Source: Aurantimonas marina
GTDB taxonomy: Bacteria; Pseudomonadota; Alphaproteobacteria; Rhizobiales; Rhizobiaceae
Direction of reading: 5' to 3'
Assembly (NCBI RefSeq): GCF_017183135.1
Contig: NZ_JADDXW010000007.1
Location: 1-64,000 of the forward strand
DNA length: 64,000 nucleotides
In this document: positions 16,815-24,920 of the stretch, in pieces
Numbering within the stretch: the first letter of the stretch is position 1
Layout: each line of letters opens with the position of its first letter
Made by a program: the position numbers and the translations under genes
The notes under the pieces: model-generated
Databases searched by the model: none
What the model was told of the DNA's origin: nothing
Seen by the model: the letters and a program-made list of their open reading frames with translations, nothing else

Positions 16815-17788
16815 CCGAGCGCTTCGCCATCCTGTTTCTCGGCACCGCCCTCGACCGGCTTGTCGGCGATCCCGACTGGCTCTGGCGCCGCGTGCCGCAT
16901 CCGGTGGTGCTCGTCGGATGGGTGATCGACCGGCTCGACCAGACTCTCAACCGGCCAGGGCTCGGCGAATCGGTCCGGTGGCGCAACGGGATCTTCGCCG
17001 CCTGCCTGCTTGTCGGCGGGGCGGTGCTGTCGGGCCTCGTTCTATCGACGCTCTTTGCGATGGCCGGCCCCGTCGGCTGGCTGCTGGAGGCGGCCGTGCT
17101 CGCCGTCTTTCTCGCCCAGAAGAGCCTCGTCGATCATGTCCGCGCGGTCGAACGCGCGCTCGGCCAAGGCTTGGAAGCCGGACGCCGGGCGGTCGCGATG
17201 ATCGTCGGCCGCGATCCCGATGCGCTGGACGAGGCTGGCGTGTGCCGCGCGGCGATCGAAAGCCTTGCCGAGAACGCCTCCGACGGCGTCGTCGCGCCGT
17301 TTCTCTGGTATCTGGTCCTGGGGCTTCCGGGCCTCCTAGCCTACAAGGCGGTCAACACGGCCGATTCGATGATCGGCCACATGAACGAGCGCTATCACGC
17401 CTTCGGCTGGGCGTCGGCGAAGCTCGACGATTGGATGAACTGGCCGGCGGCGCGGCTGACGGCGCTGCTGATCGCACTGGCGGCGGGGATGCGCCATCGC
17501 AGCCGCGCGGAAGTCCAAGCCGCCCTGTCGACTGCGCGGAGGGACGCGCCTCTGCATCGCTCGCCCAATGCCGGCTGGCCGGAGGCGGCGATGGCCGCCG
17601 CCCTCGGCCTATCGCTCGGCGGGCCGCGCCGCTACGGTAATCTCGAAGTCGAGGCGCCGATGCTCAACCGGGAAGGCCGGCGCGGGGCGCGCCCGGCCGA
17701 CATCGCCGCCGCGATCGGGCTGTTCCGGACCGCCGCGAATCTGCTTCTGGCGTTCGCCGCGCTCCTTTTTCTCGCGGCGGCGGTATAG
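16811..17788 (+). CDS. cbiB: Adenosylcobinamide-phosphate synthase (CbiB/CobD)
   Basis: CbiB joins adenosylcobyric acid to aminopropanol phosphate at the inner membrane. The 325-residue protein carries several hydrophobic segments (for example residues 55-100 and the C terminus) and the conserved DRLVGDP, ESLAENASDGVVAPF and KAVNTADSMIGH stretches. It is coupled to cobC by ATGA, which fits the biochemical order because cobC makes the side chain used here. It ends 11 bp before the convergent cobS. Confidence 0.95.
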   Translation: MTERFAILFLGTALDRLVGDPDWLWRRVPHPVVLVGWVIDRLDQTLNRPGLGESVRWRNGIFAACLLVGGAVLSGLVLSTLFAMAGPVGWLLEAAVLAVFLAQKSLVDHVRAVERALGQGLEAGRRAVAMIVGRDPDALDEAGVCRAAIESLAENASDGVVAPFLWYLVLGLPGLLAYKAVNTADSMIGHMNERYHAFGWASAKLDDWMNWPAARLTALLIALAAGMRHRSRAEVQAALSTARRDAPLHRSPNAGWPEAAMAAALGLSLGGPRRYGNLEVEAPMLNREGRRGARPADIAAAIGLFRTAANLLLAFAALLFLAAAV

Positions 17789-17799
17789 ACACGCGGCGC

Positions 17800-18573
17800 T
17801 CAGCCGCTGCCCAGCGCCAGGCCGAGCAGCGCGGCGATTTCCACGAGCTGCTGCGACGCGCCCAGGCAGTCGCCGGTCTGGCCGCCGAGCCGGCGTTCGA
17901 TGAAGCCGCGAAACCATAACAGCACCAGCCCGCCGAGGAGGAAGCCCGCGAGCGTCGGGCCGAAGCCGACGGCGAGGATGCCGGCGACGAGGTAGAGGCC
18001 ATCGCCGATAAGAAGGGCCGCGCGGCCGTTTCTGTGGTCCGGCCGACCCATCCGATCGGCCGTGCCGCCGATCGAGGCGGAGGGCAGCGACGCCCACAGC
18101 CAGGCCATCGCGCCTCGGCTTGCCGCCGCGACACCGAGCATGGCGAGCGCCGCGCCTGCGGGGCCGGCTTCGATCAATTCGGCGAGGATTGCGATCCGCA
18201 GCGCGACCGACAGGATCAGCGCGAGGGCGCCATAGCTGCCGACCCGGCTGTCCTTCATGATCGCCAGCGCGCGATCCCGCTCATGGTGGCCGCCGAGCCC
18301 GTCGGCGACATCGCCGAGCCCGTCCTCGTGCAGCGCGCCGGTGACGAAGACCAGTGCCGCGACCGCCAGCGACGCGACGACGAGCGCCGACAGGCCGACC
18401 GCCGGCCCGAGAAACAGGATCAGCGCCGCCGGCAGCGCCGCGATTAGCCCCGCCAGCGGAAATGAATGGACGTCCTCGCCGAGCGGGTGCGTTCCGGTAA
18501 AGGCGCGGCGCGCCGGCGGAAGCCGGGTCAGAAAGGCCAGCGATCGCATCGTCGAAGCGGTGAATTCCCTCAT
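17800..18573 (-). CDS. cobS: Adenosylcobinamide-GDP ribazoletransferase (cobalamin synthase)
   Basis: CobS (CobV in the Pseudomonas naming) joins adenosylcobinamide-GDP and alpha-ribazole in the membrane as the final assembly step. The 257-residue protein is strongly hydrophobic. It has FLTRLPP near the N terminus and the catalytic acidic motif LHEDGLGDVADGLGG. The start at 18573 was chosen because homologues begin near here and AAGGAG lies upstream. Longer in-frame extensions would run into cobT. It is divergent from cobT with a 110-bp shared promoter region. Confidence 0.92.
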   Translation of the reverse strand: MREFTASTMRSLAFLTRLPPARRAFTGTHPLGEDVHSFPLAGLIAALPAALILFLGPAVGLSALVVASLAVAALVFVTGALHEDGLGDVADGLGGHHERDRALAIMKDSRVGSYGALALILSVALRIAILAELIEAGPAGAALAMLGVAAASRGAMAWLWASLPSASIGGTADRMGRPDHRNGRAALLIGDGLYLVAGILAVGFGPTLAGFLLGGLVLLWFRGFIERRLGGQTGDCLGASQQLVEIAALLGLALGSG

Positions 18574-18683
18574 TGCGGACTTGCTCCTTGCGCGTCGCTG
18601 CGCCATTCCCGCCACAGTCAGACCGTAACGGCGCCGCCGACTTTCCGTCGTTGTTCGCCGAAGCAAACCCCGAGGAGCGAGCG

Positions 18684-19700
18684 ATGTCCACAACCGGGCT
18701 GCCTTTCGACGATATTCGTGATCTCGTCCGCCGGATGCCCGGGCCCGACGAGGCGGCGGTTAGGGTGAAGCGCGAGCGCGAGGGGCAACTGACCAAGCCG
18801 GCGGGCGCGCTCGGGCGCCTGGAAGACCTGTCCGAGTGGCTCGCCGCTTGGCAGGGCCGTCAGCCGGCGGTGCGCCGGCCGCTGGTCGCGGTCTTCGCCG
18901 GCAATCACGGTGTGACCCGGCAAGGAGTCTCGCCCTTTCCCGCCGAAGTGACCGCGCAGATGGTGGCGAATTTCGGGGCCGGGGGCGCTGCGATCAACCA
19001 GATTTGCGCCGCCTATGACCTCGGCCTCAAGGTCTTCGACCTCGCCCTCGAAATACCGACCGAGGACATCACGGAAGCCGCGGCGATGGACGAGCGGACG
19101 TGCGCCGCCACCATGGCCTTCGGCATGGAGGTGCTGGCCGGCGAGCCCGATCTCCTGTGCATCGGCGAAATGGGCATCGGCAACACCACCATCGCGGCGG
19201 CCATATTCGCGGCGCTGTTCGGCGGGGACCCGCGCGACTGGACCGGCCCCGGCGCCGGCCATGACGCGGCTGGCGTCGACAAGAAGGCGCGGGTCGTCGC
19301 CGCGGCGCTGGAGCGTCACAAGGGGCATCTCGCCGACCCGCTGGAGGTGCTGCGGCGCCTCGGCGGCCGCGAGATTGCCGCGATGGCCGGCGCGATTCTT
19401 GCGGGGCGCATGCAGAAGGTGCCAGTCATCGTCGACGGTTTCGTCTCGACCGCTGCCGCGGCGATCCTTTACGCCATGGACCCGAGGGCTCTCGACCATT
19501 GCCTGTTCGGCCATGTCTCGGCCGAGCCGGGCCATATCCGTGCGGTGGAAGCGATTGGCAAGGTGCCGCTCCTGGCTCTCGGCATGCGACTCGGCGAAGG
19601 CACCGGGGCGGCGATCGCCGCTGGCATCGTCAAGGCAGCGGCGGAATGTCATTCCGGCATGGCGACATTCGGTGAGGCGGCGGTCTCGAATCGGGAATGA
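18684..19700 (+). CDS. cobT: Nicotinate-nucleotide-dimethylbenzimidazole phosphoribosyltransferase
   Basis: CobT activates 5,6-dimethylbenzimidazole to alpha-ribazole phosphate using nicotinate mononucleotide. The 338-residue protein has LTKPAGALGRLEDL, the FAGNHGVTRQGVSPFP motif, GEMGIGNTT and the C-terminal GMRLGEGTGAA loop with the catalytic Glu. The ATG at 18684 follows a GAGGAG site, and homologue length agrees. It is the last B12 gene of the cluster. A 165-bp spacer with no clear feature separates it from the transporter. Confidence 0.95.
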   Translation: MSTTGLPFDDIRDLVRRMPGPDEAAVRVKREREGQLTKPAGALGRLEDLSEWLAAWQGRQPAVRRPLVAVFAGNHGVTRQGVSPFPAEVTAQMVANFGAGGAAINQICAAYDLGLKVFDLALEIPTEDITEAAAMDERTCAATMAFGMEVLAGEPDLLCIGEMGIGNTTIAAAIFAALFGGDPRDWTGPGAGHDAAGVDKKARVVAAALERHKGHLADPLEVLRRLGGREIAAMAGAILAGRMQKVPVIVDGFVSTAAAAILYAMDPRALDHCLFGHVSAEPGHIRAVEAIGKVPLLALGMRLGEGTGAAIAAGIVKAAAECHSGMATFGEAAVSNRE

Positions 19701-19865
19701 CGCCGGATCGGCTATCGCTTCGACGAGGCAGGAACGAGAATCCAAGCTTCGCCACTTTCGGAGAAAAGGCATCCTCGTGAGGAAGTGCCGGCGCAACTCC
19801 CGTAGCCTGAATAGATCGCGGCTCCCGCATATGTTCACGGCACACGCAATTCGGGAAACAACGCG

Positions 19866-20963
19866 ATGGATTTCGTCCCCCTGATCGATCTGATTGGCGA
19901 GAATCAGACGGCACTCGCCGGTGGCGCCGTGATCGGCGCGCTGTTCGGCTTTTTCATGCAGCGCAGTGCGTTCTGCACGCGCTCGGCGATTCTCGATCTC
20001 ACCCGCAAACGCGATCTTGCCGCGCTGGCGACCTGGGCGGCGGGCTTCGCGGCGGCCGTTCTGGGCGTCCAGATCCTTTTGACGTTCGATGTCGTGAATG
20101 TCGTCGAAACGCGCTTCTTCGCGACCGCCCAGAGCCTGTCCGGCGCCATCATCGGTGGCGTCTTGTTCGGCGTCGGCATGATCCTGGCGCGCGGCTGTGT
20201 TTCGCGATTGCTGGTCTTGTCGGCCACGGGCAATCTGCGGGCGCTCTACACGTCGCTCATCATCGCGATTGTCGGGCTTGCCACCTACAACGGCGTTCTG
20301 GTGCCGCTGCGCGACAGCGCCGGCGGGCTCTGGAGCACCGCAGCGATCGGCGGCAACGATGTTCTCGCCCATCTGGGTCTGGGGCAGCAAGCCGGCGTGA
20401 TCATCGGCGTGGTCCTGGCGACCGCCGCTGTCGGCCTCGCTCTGGCATCGCGGGCGTCCATTTGGCGGCTGGCGGGCGGCGTCGGCGTTGGCGCGACCAT
20501 CGTCGCCGGCTGGTATTTCACCTACACGCTCTCACAGCAGGTGTTCGAGCCGATCCAGGCCGAAAGCCTCTCCTTCATCCGGCCTTTGGCCACCACGGCG
20601 GCACTTCCCACCGAAGCGGACGCCTTTGCCGGCCTGGACCAGGGCGTTCTCGCCGGCGCATTGCTGGGCGCCTTCGTTGCAGCGCTGTTGTTCCGGCAGT
20701 TTCGCATCCAGACGTTCTCCGAGCCGGGCACACCCTCCTTCCTGCGCTACACCGTCGGCGCCGCGCTGATGGGTTTCGGTGGCATCCTGGCTGTTGGCTG
20801 CACCATCGGCGCGGGCTTCACCGGCGGCGCTGTCCTGGCGGTGTCGGCGCTTCTCGCCTTGTTCTCGATGGTCGTCGGCGGTGCGCTTGCCGACCAGTTC
20901 GTCGACCGTCCGCGCCCGGTCCGCGATCTGGGGTCGGAGGCGGGCGTGGTTCCGGCGGAATAG
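19866..20963 (+). CDS. YeeE/YedE-family (TsuA-like) sulfur-compound transporter
   Basis: A 365-residue membrane protein with around nine hydrophobic helices. Three short cysteine-bearing motifs typical of the YeeE/YedE family are visible: QRSAFCTRSA, LARGCVSRL and AVGCTIGAGFTGG. In TsuA these cysteines pass thiosulfate through the channel, so uptake of thiosulfate or a related reduced sulfur compound is likely. Substrate identity is inferred. Its neighbours are cobT and a universal stress gene, not sulfur genes. The assimilatory sulfate operon is 5 kb away. Confidence 0.8.
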   Translation: MDFVPLIDLIGENQTALAGGAVIGALFGFFMQRSAFCTRSAILDLTRKRDLAALATWAAGFAAAVLGVQILLTFDVVNVVETRFFATAQSLSGAIIGGVLFGVGMILARGCVSRLLVLSATGNLRALYTSLIIAIVGLATYNGVLVPLRDSAGGLWSTAAIGGNDVLAHLGLGQQAGVIIGVVLATAAVGLALASRASIWRLAGGVGVGATIVAGWYFTYTLSQQVFEPIQAESLSFIRPLATTAALPTEADAFAGLDQGVLAGALLGAFVAALLFRQFRIQTFSEPGTPSFLRYTVGAALMGFGGILAVGCTIGAGFTGGAVLAVSALLALFSMVVGGALADQFVDRPRPVRDLGSEAGVVPAE

Positions 20964-20976
20964 CGGTTCGCAATCG

Positions 20977-21393
20977 TCAGCGCACTACCATGACCGAGGT
21001 CTTGGCATGGGCGGCGAGATAGATGGCGTTGGATGCGAAGATGTGCTCGGGGAGCCCTGGCACATGCGAGGCGACGACCACCAGATCGGCACCGCTCTCC
21101 TCGACCGCTTTCAACAGCGTTCGATCCAGATCGACCGACGGATCATGGCTGACATAGGTTGCTGTCGTCTCCTGCGGGAGACTGTATTTCTCGGCCTGCG
21201 CGAGACCGAAGGCGTCGAGCTTGCTTGTATATTCCTCGGGCGTATGCGCGACCGTGCCGGGCCCGGACGTCGTCACGCCCACATAGTGGACCGCACTGCC
21301 ATAAAGTCCCGCAAGATCGGCGGCTATCATCAACGCCTTTTCCAGGCGGTCGGTATGGCTCAAATCGACCGGGACCATGATCTTCTTGTACAT
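20977..21393 (-). CDS. Universal stress protein (UspA family)
   Basis: A 138-residue single UspA domain: MYKKIMVPVDLSHTD start, VHYVGV strand, DLVVVASH strand and C-terminal TSVMVVR. The glycine-rich ATP loop (G-x2-G-x9-G-S/T) usually found after VVASH is absent here and reads HVPGLPEHIFASN. It is therefore probably of the non-ATP-binding kind. GAAGAGGAG precedes the ATG. It converges on the YeeE gene and is divergent from the editing protein. The role is general stress survival, mechanism unknown. Confidence 0.85.
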   Translation of the reverse strand: MYKKIMVPVDLSHTDRLEKALMIAADLAGLYGSAVHYVGVTTSGPGTVAHTPEEYTSKLDAFGLAQAEKYSLPQETTATYVSHDPSVDLDRTLLKAVEESGADLVVVASHVPGLPEHIFASNAIYLAAHAKTSVMVVR

Positions 21394-21587
21394 GGCGATC
21401 TCCTCTTCATCGGCGATCTCTCTTCATGTCTATGTACCCTCGGGGCGGGCGGGCCGTCTTGATGTCGATCAATGAGGTGCTCAGCGAACGGTCGCATTCG
21501 CCGCGTTTCGATACTATCAGGAGCCGAACCGCCGAAGCCTCGCATTGAAGGCGATGTAGACAAGCAGGACGGAGAACCCTCACTGCG

Positions 21588-22109
21588 ATGAAGACACGCG
21601 ACGACCTCATCCACCATCTGGCCGGGCTCGGAATTCAGACGAAGACCGTCGAGCATCCGCCGCTTCATTCCGTGGAAGAGAGCCAGGCGCTGCGCGGCAC
21701 GATTCCCGGCGGTCACACCAAGAACCTGTTTCTGAAGGACAAGAAGGGTCGGATCTTTCTCGTCGTGGCGGAGGAGACCCGCGCCGTCGACCTGAAGGGG
21801 CTGCACAAGCGAATCGGAGCATCCGGGCGGCTGTCCTTTGCCAGCGGCGACCAGATGCGTGCGCTGCTCGGCGTCGAGCCGGGCTCGGTCACCGCTTTTG
21901 GCGTCATCAACGATACCGGGGGCGAGGTCTGCGTGGTGCTTGATGAAGGGCTCCTGGCGCACGATATGGTGAACTGCCATCCGCTGACGAATGCGGCGAC
22001 GACGACCATCGCCACATCGGCGCTGATGGCGTTCTTCCAATCCACCGGGCACGAGCCGCTTGTCATCGGCCTCGAAGCACCGGCAGACGACGACGGGCAG
22101 GCGGCATGA
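21588..22109 (+). CDS. Prolyl-tRNA editing protein (YbaK/ProXp-ala, PrdX type)
   Basis: A 173-residue free-standing editing domain of the YbaK/ProRS-INS superfamily. It resembles ProXp-ala/PrdX, which hydrolyses Ala mischarged onto tRNA-Pro. Seen: GGHTKNLFLKDKKG with the conserved Lys, the LSFASGDQ segment, PGSVTAFG, and the C-terminal CHPLTNAATTTI motif. Alphaproteobacterial ProRS often lacks its own editing domain, which fits. It overlaps the thioredoxin gene by ATGA, suggesting a protein-quality operon. Confidence 0.85.
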   Translation: MKTRDDLIHHLAGLGIQTKTVEHPPLHSVEESQALRGTIPGGHTKNLFLKDKKGRIFLVVAEETRAVDLKGLHKRIGASGRLSFASGDQMRALLGVEPGSVTAFGVINDTGGEVCVVLDEGLLAHDMVNCHPLTNAATTTIATSALMAFFQSTGHEPLVIGLEAPADDDGQAA

Positions 22110-23152
22110 GCGACAATCCCTACGGCAATCCCTTCGGCGGCTACGGCGCGCAGATGACCGGTCCGGCGGGCCAGACGGTGGGCAATGCCCAGCCGCAGGC
22201 GCCGGCTGCGCCGGCCTCGCCGGGGCTGGAAGGTTTTGCGGATCTGGGCGGTAGCGCCGCGCAAGCCGATCTGGTCAAGGATACGACGACGGCTAATTTC
22301 TCCGCCGACGTGATCCAGGAGTCGCGGCGGCAGCCTGTCCTGGTTGATTTCTGGGCGCCCTGGTGCGGCCCCTGCAAGCAATTGACCCCGATCATCGAGC
22401 GGGTGGTGAAGGCGGCCGGCGGCAAGGTCAAGCTGGTCAAGATGAACATCGACGACCATCCCGCGATCGCCGGCCAGCTCGGGGTCCAGTCAATCCCGGC
22501 GGTGTTTGCCTTTGTCGACGGCCAGCCGGTCGATGGCTTTATGGGCGCGCTGCCGGAGAGCGAGGTCAAGGCGTTCATCGACCGCCTGCCGAAGGGCAAG
22601 GGCGGCGGCGCGGACGATCCGGTCGCCCAGGCGCTCGAACAGGCCAGACAACTGCTCGCCGACGGTGACGCGGGCGGCGCCGCGCAGCTCTTCGGCGCTA
22701 TCCTCCAGCACGAGCCCAATCATGCCGCCGCAACTGCGGGGCTGGCGGAGTGCTATCTGGCGGCCGGCGATGCGGCGCGGGCCAAGGCATTGGTCGATGG
22801 ATTTGCGGCCGACGATGCCGGCAAGCCGGAGGATCCCGCGCTCGCGGCCATCCGCACCAAGCTGAAGCTCGCCGAGGAGATTTCGCAGCTGGGCGATCCG
22901 GTGGCGCTGCAGGCCCGGATCGAGGGCAACCCGGACGACCATCAGGCCCGCTACGATCTGGCACTGATTGCCCAGGCCAAAGGCGAGCGGGCGACGGCCG
23001 CCGGCCATCTCCTGGAGATCATCGGCCGCGATCGTACCTTCGAGGACGATGCCGCGCGCAGAAAGCTCCTCGAATTCTTCGAGGCCTGGGGGCCGACCGA
23101 TCCGGCGACGAAGGAGGCCCGGCGCAAGCTGTCCTCGCTGCTCTTCACCTGA
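22106..23152 (+). CDS. Thioredoxin-TPR protein (CnoX/YbbN-like)
   Basis: The 348-residue protein has a Gln/Pro/Ala-rich N-terminal extension, a thioredoxin domain with WCGPCK at about residues 86-91, and a C-terminal tetratricopeptide region (from about residue 170). The layout is that of CnoX/YbbN, a co-chaperone that protects folding proteins from oxidation. E. coli YbbN lacks the full CxxC, whereas here CGPC is intact, so a redox-active form is likely. It is coupled to the upstream editing gene. Confidence 0.87.
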   Translation: MSDNPYGNPFGGYGAQMTGPAGQTVGNAQPQAPAAPASPGLEGFADLGGSAAQADLVKDTTTANFSADVIQESRRQPVLVDFWAPWCGPCKQLTPIIERVVKAAGGKVKLVKMNIDDHPAIAGQLGVQSIPAVFAFVDGQPVDGFMGALPESEVKAFIDRLPKGKGGGADDPVAQALEQARQLLADGDAGGAAQLFGAILQHEPNHAAATAGLAECYLAAGDAARAKALVDGFAADDAGKPEDPALAAIRTKLKLAEEISQLGDPVALQARIEGNPDDHQARYDLALIAQAKGERATAAGHLLEIIGRDRTFEDDAARRKLLEFFEAWGPTDPATKEARRKLSSLLFT

Positions 23153-23290
23153 TCGACCAGGCGGGTGCGGCACGGGCGATCGGCCCGCGCCGCCCTCGGC
23201 CTTCCAGTCGGTTCGGCCGCTGCTTGTTGCCGCATCCCTTGAGATCGCGTGTTCGCGTTCCAAATTCGGTCTCGGCAACGGAGACATGGT

Positions 23291-23971
23291 TTGGTTCACG
23301 CCGGCAATTTCAACTATCGGAACGCATCGGACCTTCCGAGTGTCGTCCCGCTCTTTCCACTGGCGGGCGCGCTGCTGCTGCCGGGCGGGCAACTGCCGCT
23401 CAATGTTTTCGAGCCGCGCTATTTGCAGATGGTCGACGACGCCATGGCCGGGACACGGATCATCGGCATGATCCAGCCGGCGCTCGACGGGGCGCGGCGA
23501 AGCGATGGCGAGCCGGAGCTTTGCAAGGTCGGCTGCCTCGGCCGCATCACGTCGCTCAGCGAGTCCGGCGACGGGCGCTACATCATCAATCTGCACGGTG
23601 TCGTGCGATTTCGGGTGCTGGAGGAGTTGGTCGACCGGGCGCCCTATCGCTCGTGCCGGGCGGCGGCCTTTCTCGGTGATCTCGATCTGGGGCAGGGAGC
23701 CGGCGACGTCGATCGCGACTCGTTGCTGGGTACCTTCAAGCAGTATCTGGAGGCCAATCAGCTCGAGGCGGATTGGGAGAGCGTGACCCGCGCTTCCAAC
23801 GAGACACTGGTCAACGCGCTTTGCATGATGTCGCCCTACGGCGCGGCTGAGAAACAGGCGCTGCTCGAGGCCCCGGACCTGAAGACGCGGGCGGAAACGC
23901 TGGTCGCGATCACCGAGATCGCCTTGGCGCGCGATGGCGACGACGACGGCTCCTCGCACACGCTGCAATAG
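23291..23971 (+). CDS. LON-peptidase substrate-binding-domain protein
   Basis: A 226-residue stand-alone LON N-terminal (PUA-like) domain with PLFPLAGALLLPGG, NVFEPRYLQMVDDA, and a helical C terminus. Such proteins lack the AAA and protease parts of Lon, and their role is unclear. I chose a TTG start at 23291 because GGAG (23280-23283) lies 7 nt upstream and the product begins VHAGNFNYR as in relatives. A GTG at 23249 would add 14 residues without a ribosome site. It sits between the thioredoxin gene and the Trm112-like gene, an arrangement I associate with this order. Confidence 0.8.
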   Translation: MVHAGNFNYRNASDLPSVVPLFPLAGALLLPGGQLPLNVFEPRYLQMVDDAMAGTRIIGMIQPALDGARRSDGEPELCKVGCLGRITSLSESGDGRYIINLHGVVRFRVLEELVDRAPYRSCRAAAFLGDLDLGQGAGDVDRDSLLGTFKQYLEANQLEADWESVTRASNETLVNALCMMSPYGAAEKQALLEAPDLKTRAETLVAITEIALARDGDDDGSSHTLQ

Positions 23972-24031
23972 GGCCGGACGGCCGCCGCGCGTTTGCTGGG
24001 GCGGACGACCGCGAAACGAAAGACGGAATGG

Positions 24032-24223
24032 ATGAACCAACGGCGCGAAATGGGACGACCCGATCCGAAGCTGCTCGAGCTTCTGGTCTGTCCCCTGACC
24101 AAGACGTCTCTCGTCTACGATCGCGAGAACAACGAACTTGTCTCGAAGGCGGCGAAGCTCGCCTATCCGGTTCGTGAAGGTATCCCGATCATGCTGCCGT
24201 CAGAGGCGAGAGAGCTCGACTGA
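24032..24223 (+). CDS. Trm112-family (UPF0434) protein
   Basis: A 63-residue zinc-ribbon-like protein: [20 protein letters not shown], then [20 protein letters not shown]. This matches the Trm112/YcaR family, small activators of methyltransferases in eukaryotes and uncharacterised in most bacteria. Only one Cys of the usual set remains, so zinc binding is doubtful, as in many bacterial members. The ATG at 24032 was preferred. An upstream in-frame codon would give a longer, non-conserved N terminus. Confidence 0.8.
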   Translation: MNQRREMGRPDPKLLELLVCPLTKTSLVYDRENNELVSKAAKLAYPVREGIPIMLPSEARELD

Positions 24224-24247
24224 GATCGCTTGGTCGCCGTCGACGGC

Positions 24248-24276
24248 GGAAGACCGGGCATCGGGCCCGGCCTTCC
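24248..24276. terminator. Hairpin between convergent genes
   Basis: GGAAG-A-CCGGGC (24248-24259) pairs with GCCCGG-C-CTTCC (24265-24276) around a 5-nt loop: 11 pairs, one mismatch. It sits between two convergent genes and probably stops transcription both ways. It lacks a T-run. Confidence 0.45.
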
Positions 24277-24291
24277 GATGTCATTCGTGAT

Positions 24292-24603
24292 CTATTGCGC
24301 GGCCGCGTCGGGCTCGCCGTCGGCTTTCGACAGAACCTCGCTCTGCGCGAGCTGAAGCGCGCGGATGCAGCCATCCTCGTCGCCTGCCCCTTGCGCATTC
24401 TCGGCGGCGGCGACGTACCCCTTCGCCGTTTCAGTATCGACCCCCGATTGTTCGGCCTGGTCGACCAGCGCCTGGATCTGAGGCAGCGCCTCGGCGCAGC
24501 TTGACGCCATGGGGGTCTCGCTCTCCGCCGGGGTTTCTGTCTGAGCCGCGGCGATATGAACGCCAAGCATCAGGGTCGCGGCTGTCAGTAGCAGTGTTTT
24601 CAT
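24292..24603 (-). CDS. Hypothetical small secreted protein
   Basis: I do not recognise a family. The 103-residue product starts MKTLLLTAATLMLGVHIAAA, a clear Sec signal peptide with probable cleavage near AAA-Q. The mature part is acidic, Ala/Glu/Gln-rich and helical. It has two cysteines (SSCAEALPQIQALV and DGCIRALQLAQ), which could form a disulfide in the periplasm. The ATG at 24603 is preceded by GGAGAG. It stands alone between the Trm112 gene and the sulfate operon. Confidence 0.65.
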   Translation of the reverse strand: MKTLLLTAATLMLGVHIAAAQTETPAESETPMASSCAEALPQIQALVDQAEQSGVDTETAKGYVAAAENAQGAGDEDGCIRALQLAQSEVLSKADGEPDAAAQ

Positions 24604-24785
24604 CGGAACTCTCCATCTTTCCGAGGGTCGACGAGTCACCGCTTCTGGTGATCCGTCGATGGGGAGAGATTCTCGCCGCTTCGTGGTCGGTTCACGTTCG
24701 CGCGATGATCATTGGAAGGTGATTTCGGGCAAGCCGGCCAAGCCGTCGCCACGTTGTCTTGACGATTGCGGCCGGAGGCGGGTGG

Positions 24786-24878
24786 TCAACCCAAAATGCC
24801 GACCGTCAGGGTCAGGCATGCGACGAGGGATAACGCCAGGAGAGCAAGCTCGGTCAGCGGCGGCCGGCGGCGCCGCAC
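24786..24878 (-). CDS. Possible 30-residue membrane peptide downstream of cysN
   Basis: A GTG-started frame encodes a 30-residue peptide with a basic head (RRRRPP), one hydrophobic span of about 19 residues (LALLALSLVACLTLTVGIL) and then a stop. GGGGGAG lies directly before the GTG, but only about 1 nt away. It begins 43 nt after the cysN stop on the same strand. It has the look of a single-pass membrane miniprotein. The evidence is length and composition only. Confidence 0.2.
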   Translation of the reverse strand: MRRRRPPLTELALLALSLVACLTLTVGILG

Positions 24879-24920
24879 TCCCCCGGAGCTGCGGTGTCCA
24901 CGGCCCCGGCTGCTTGCCGG

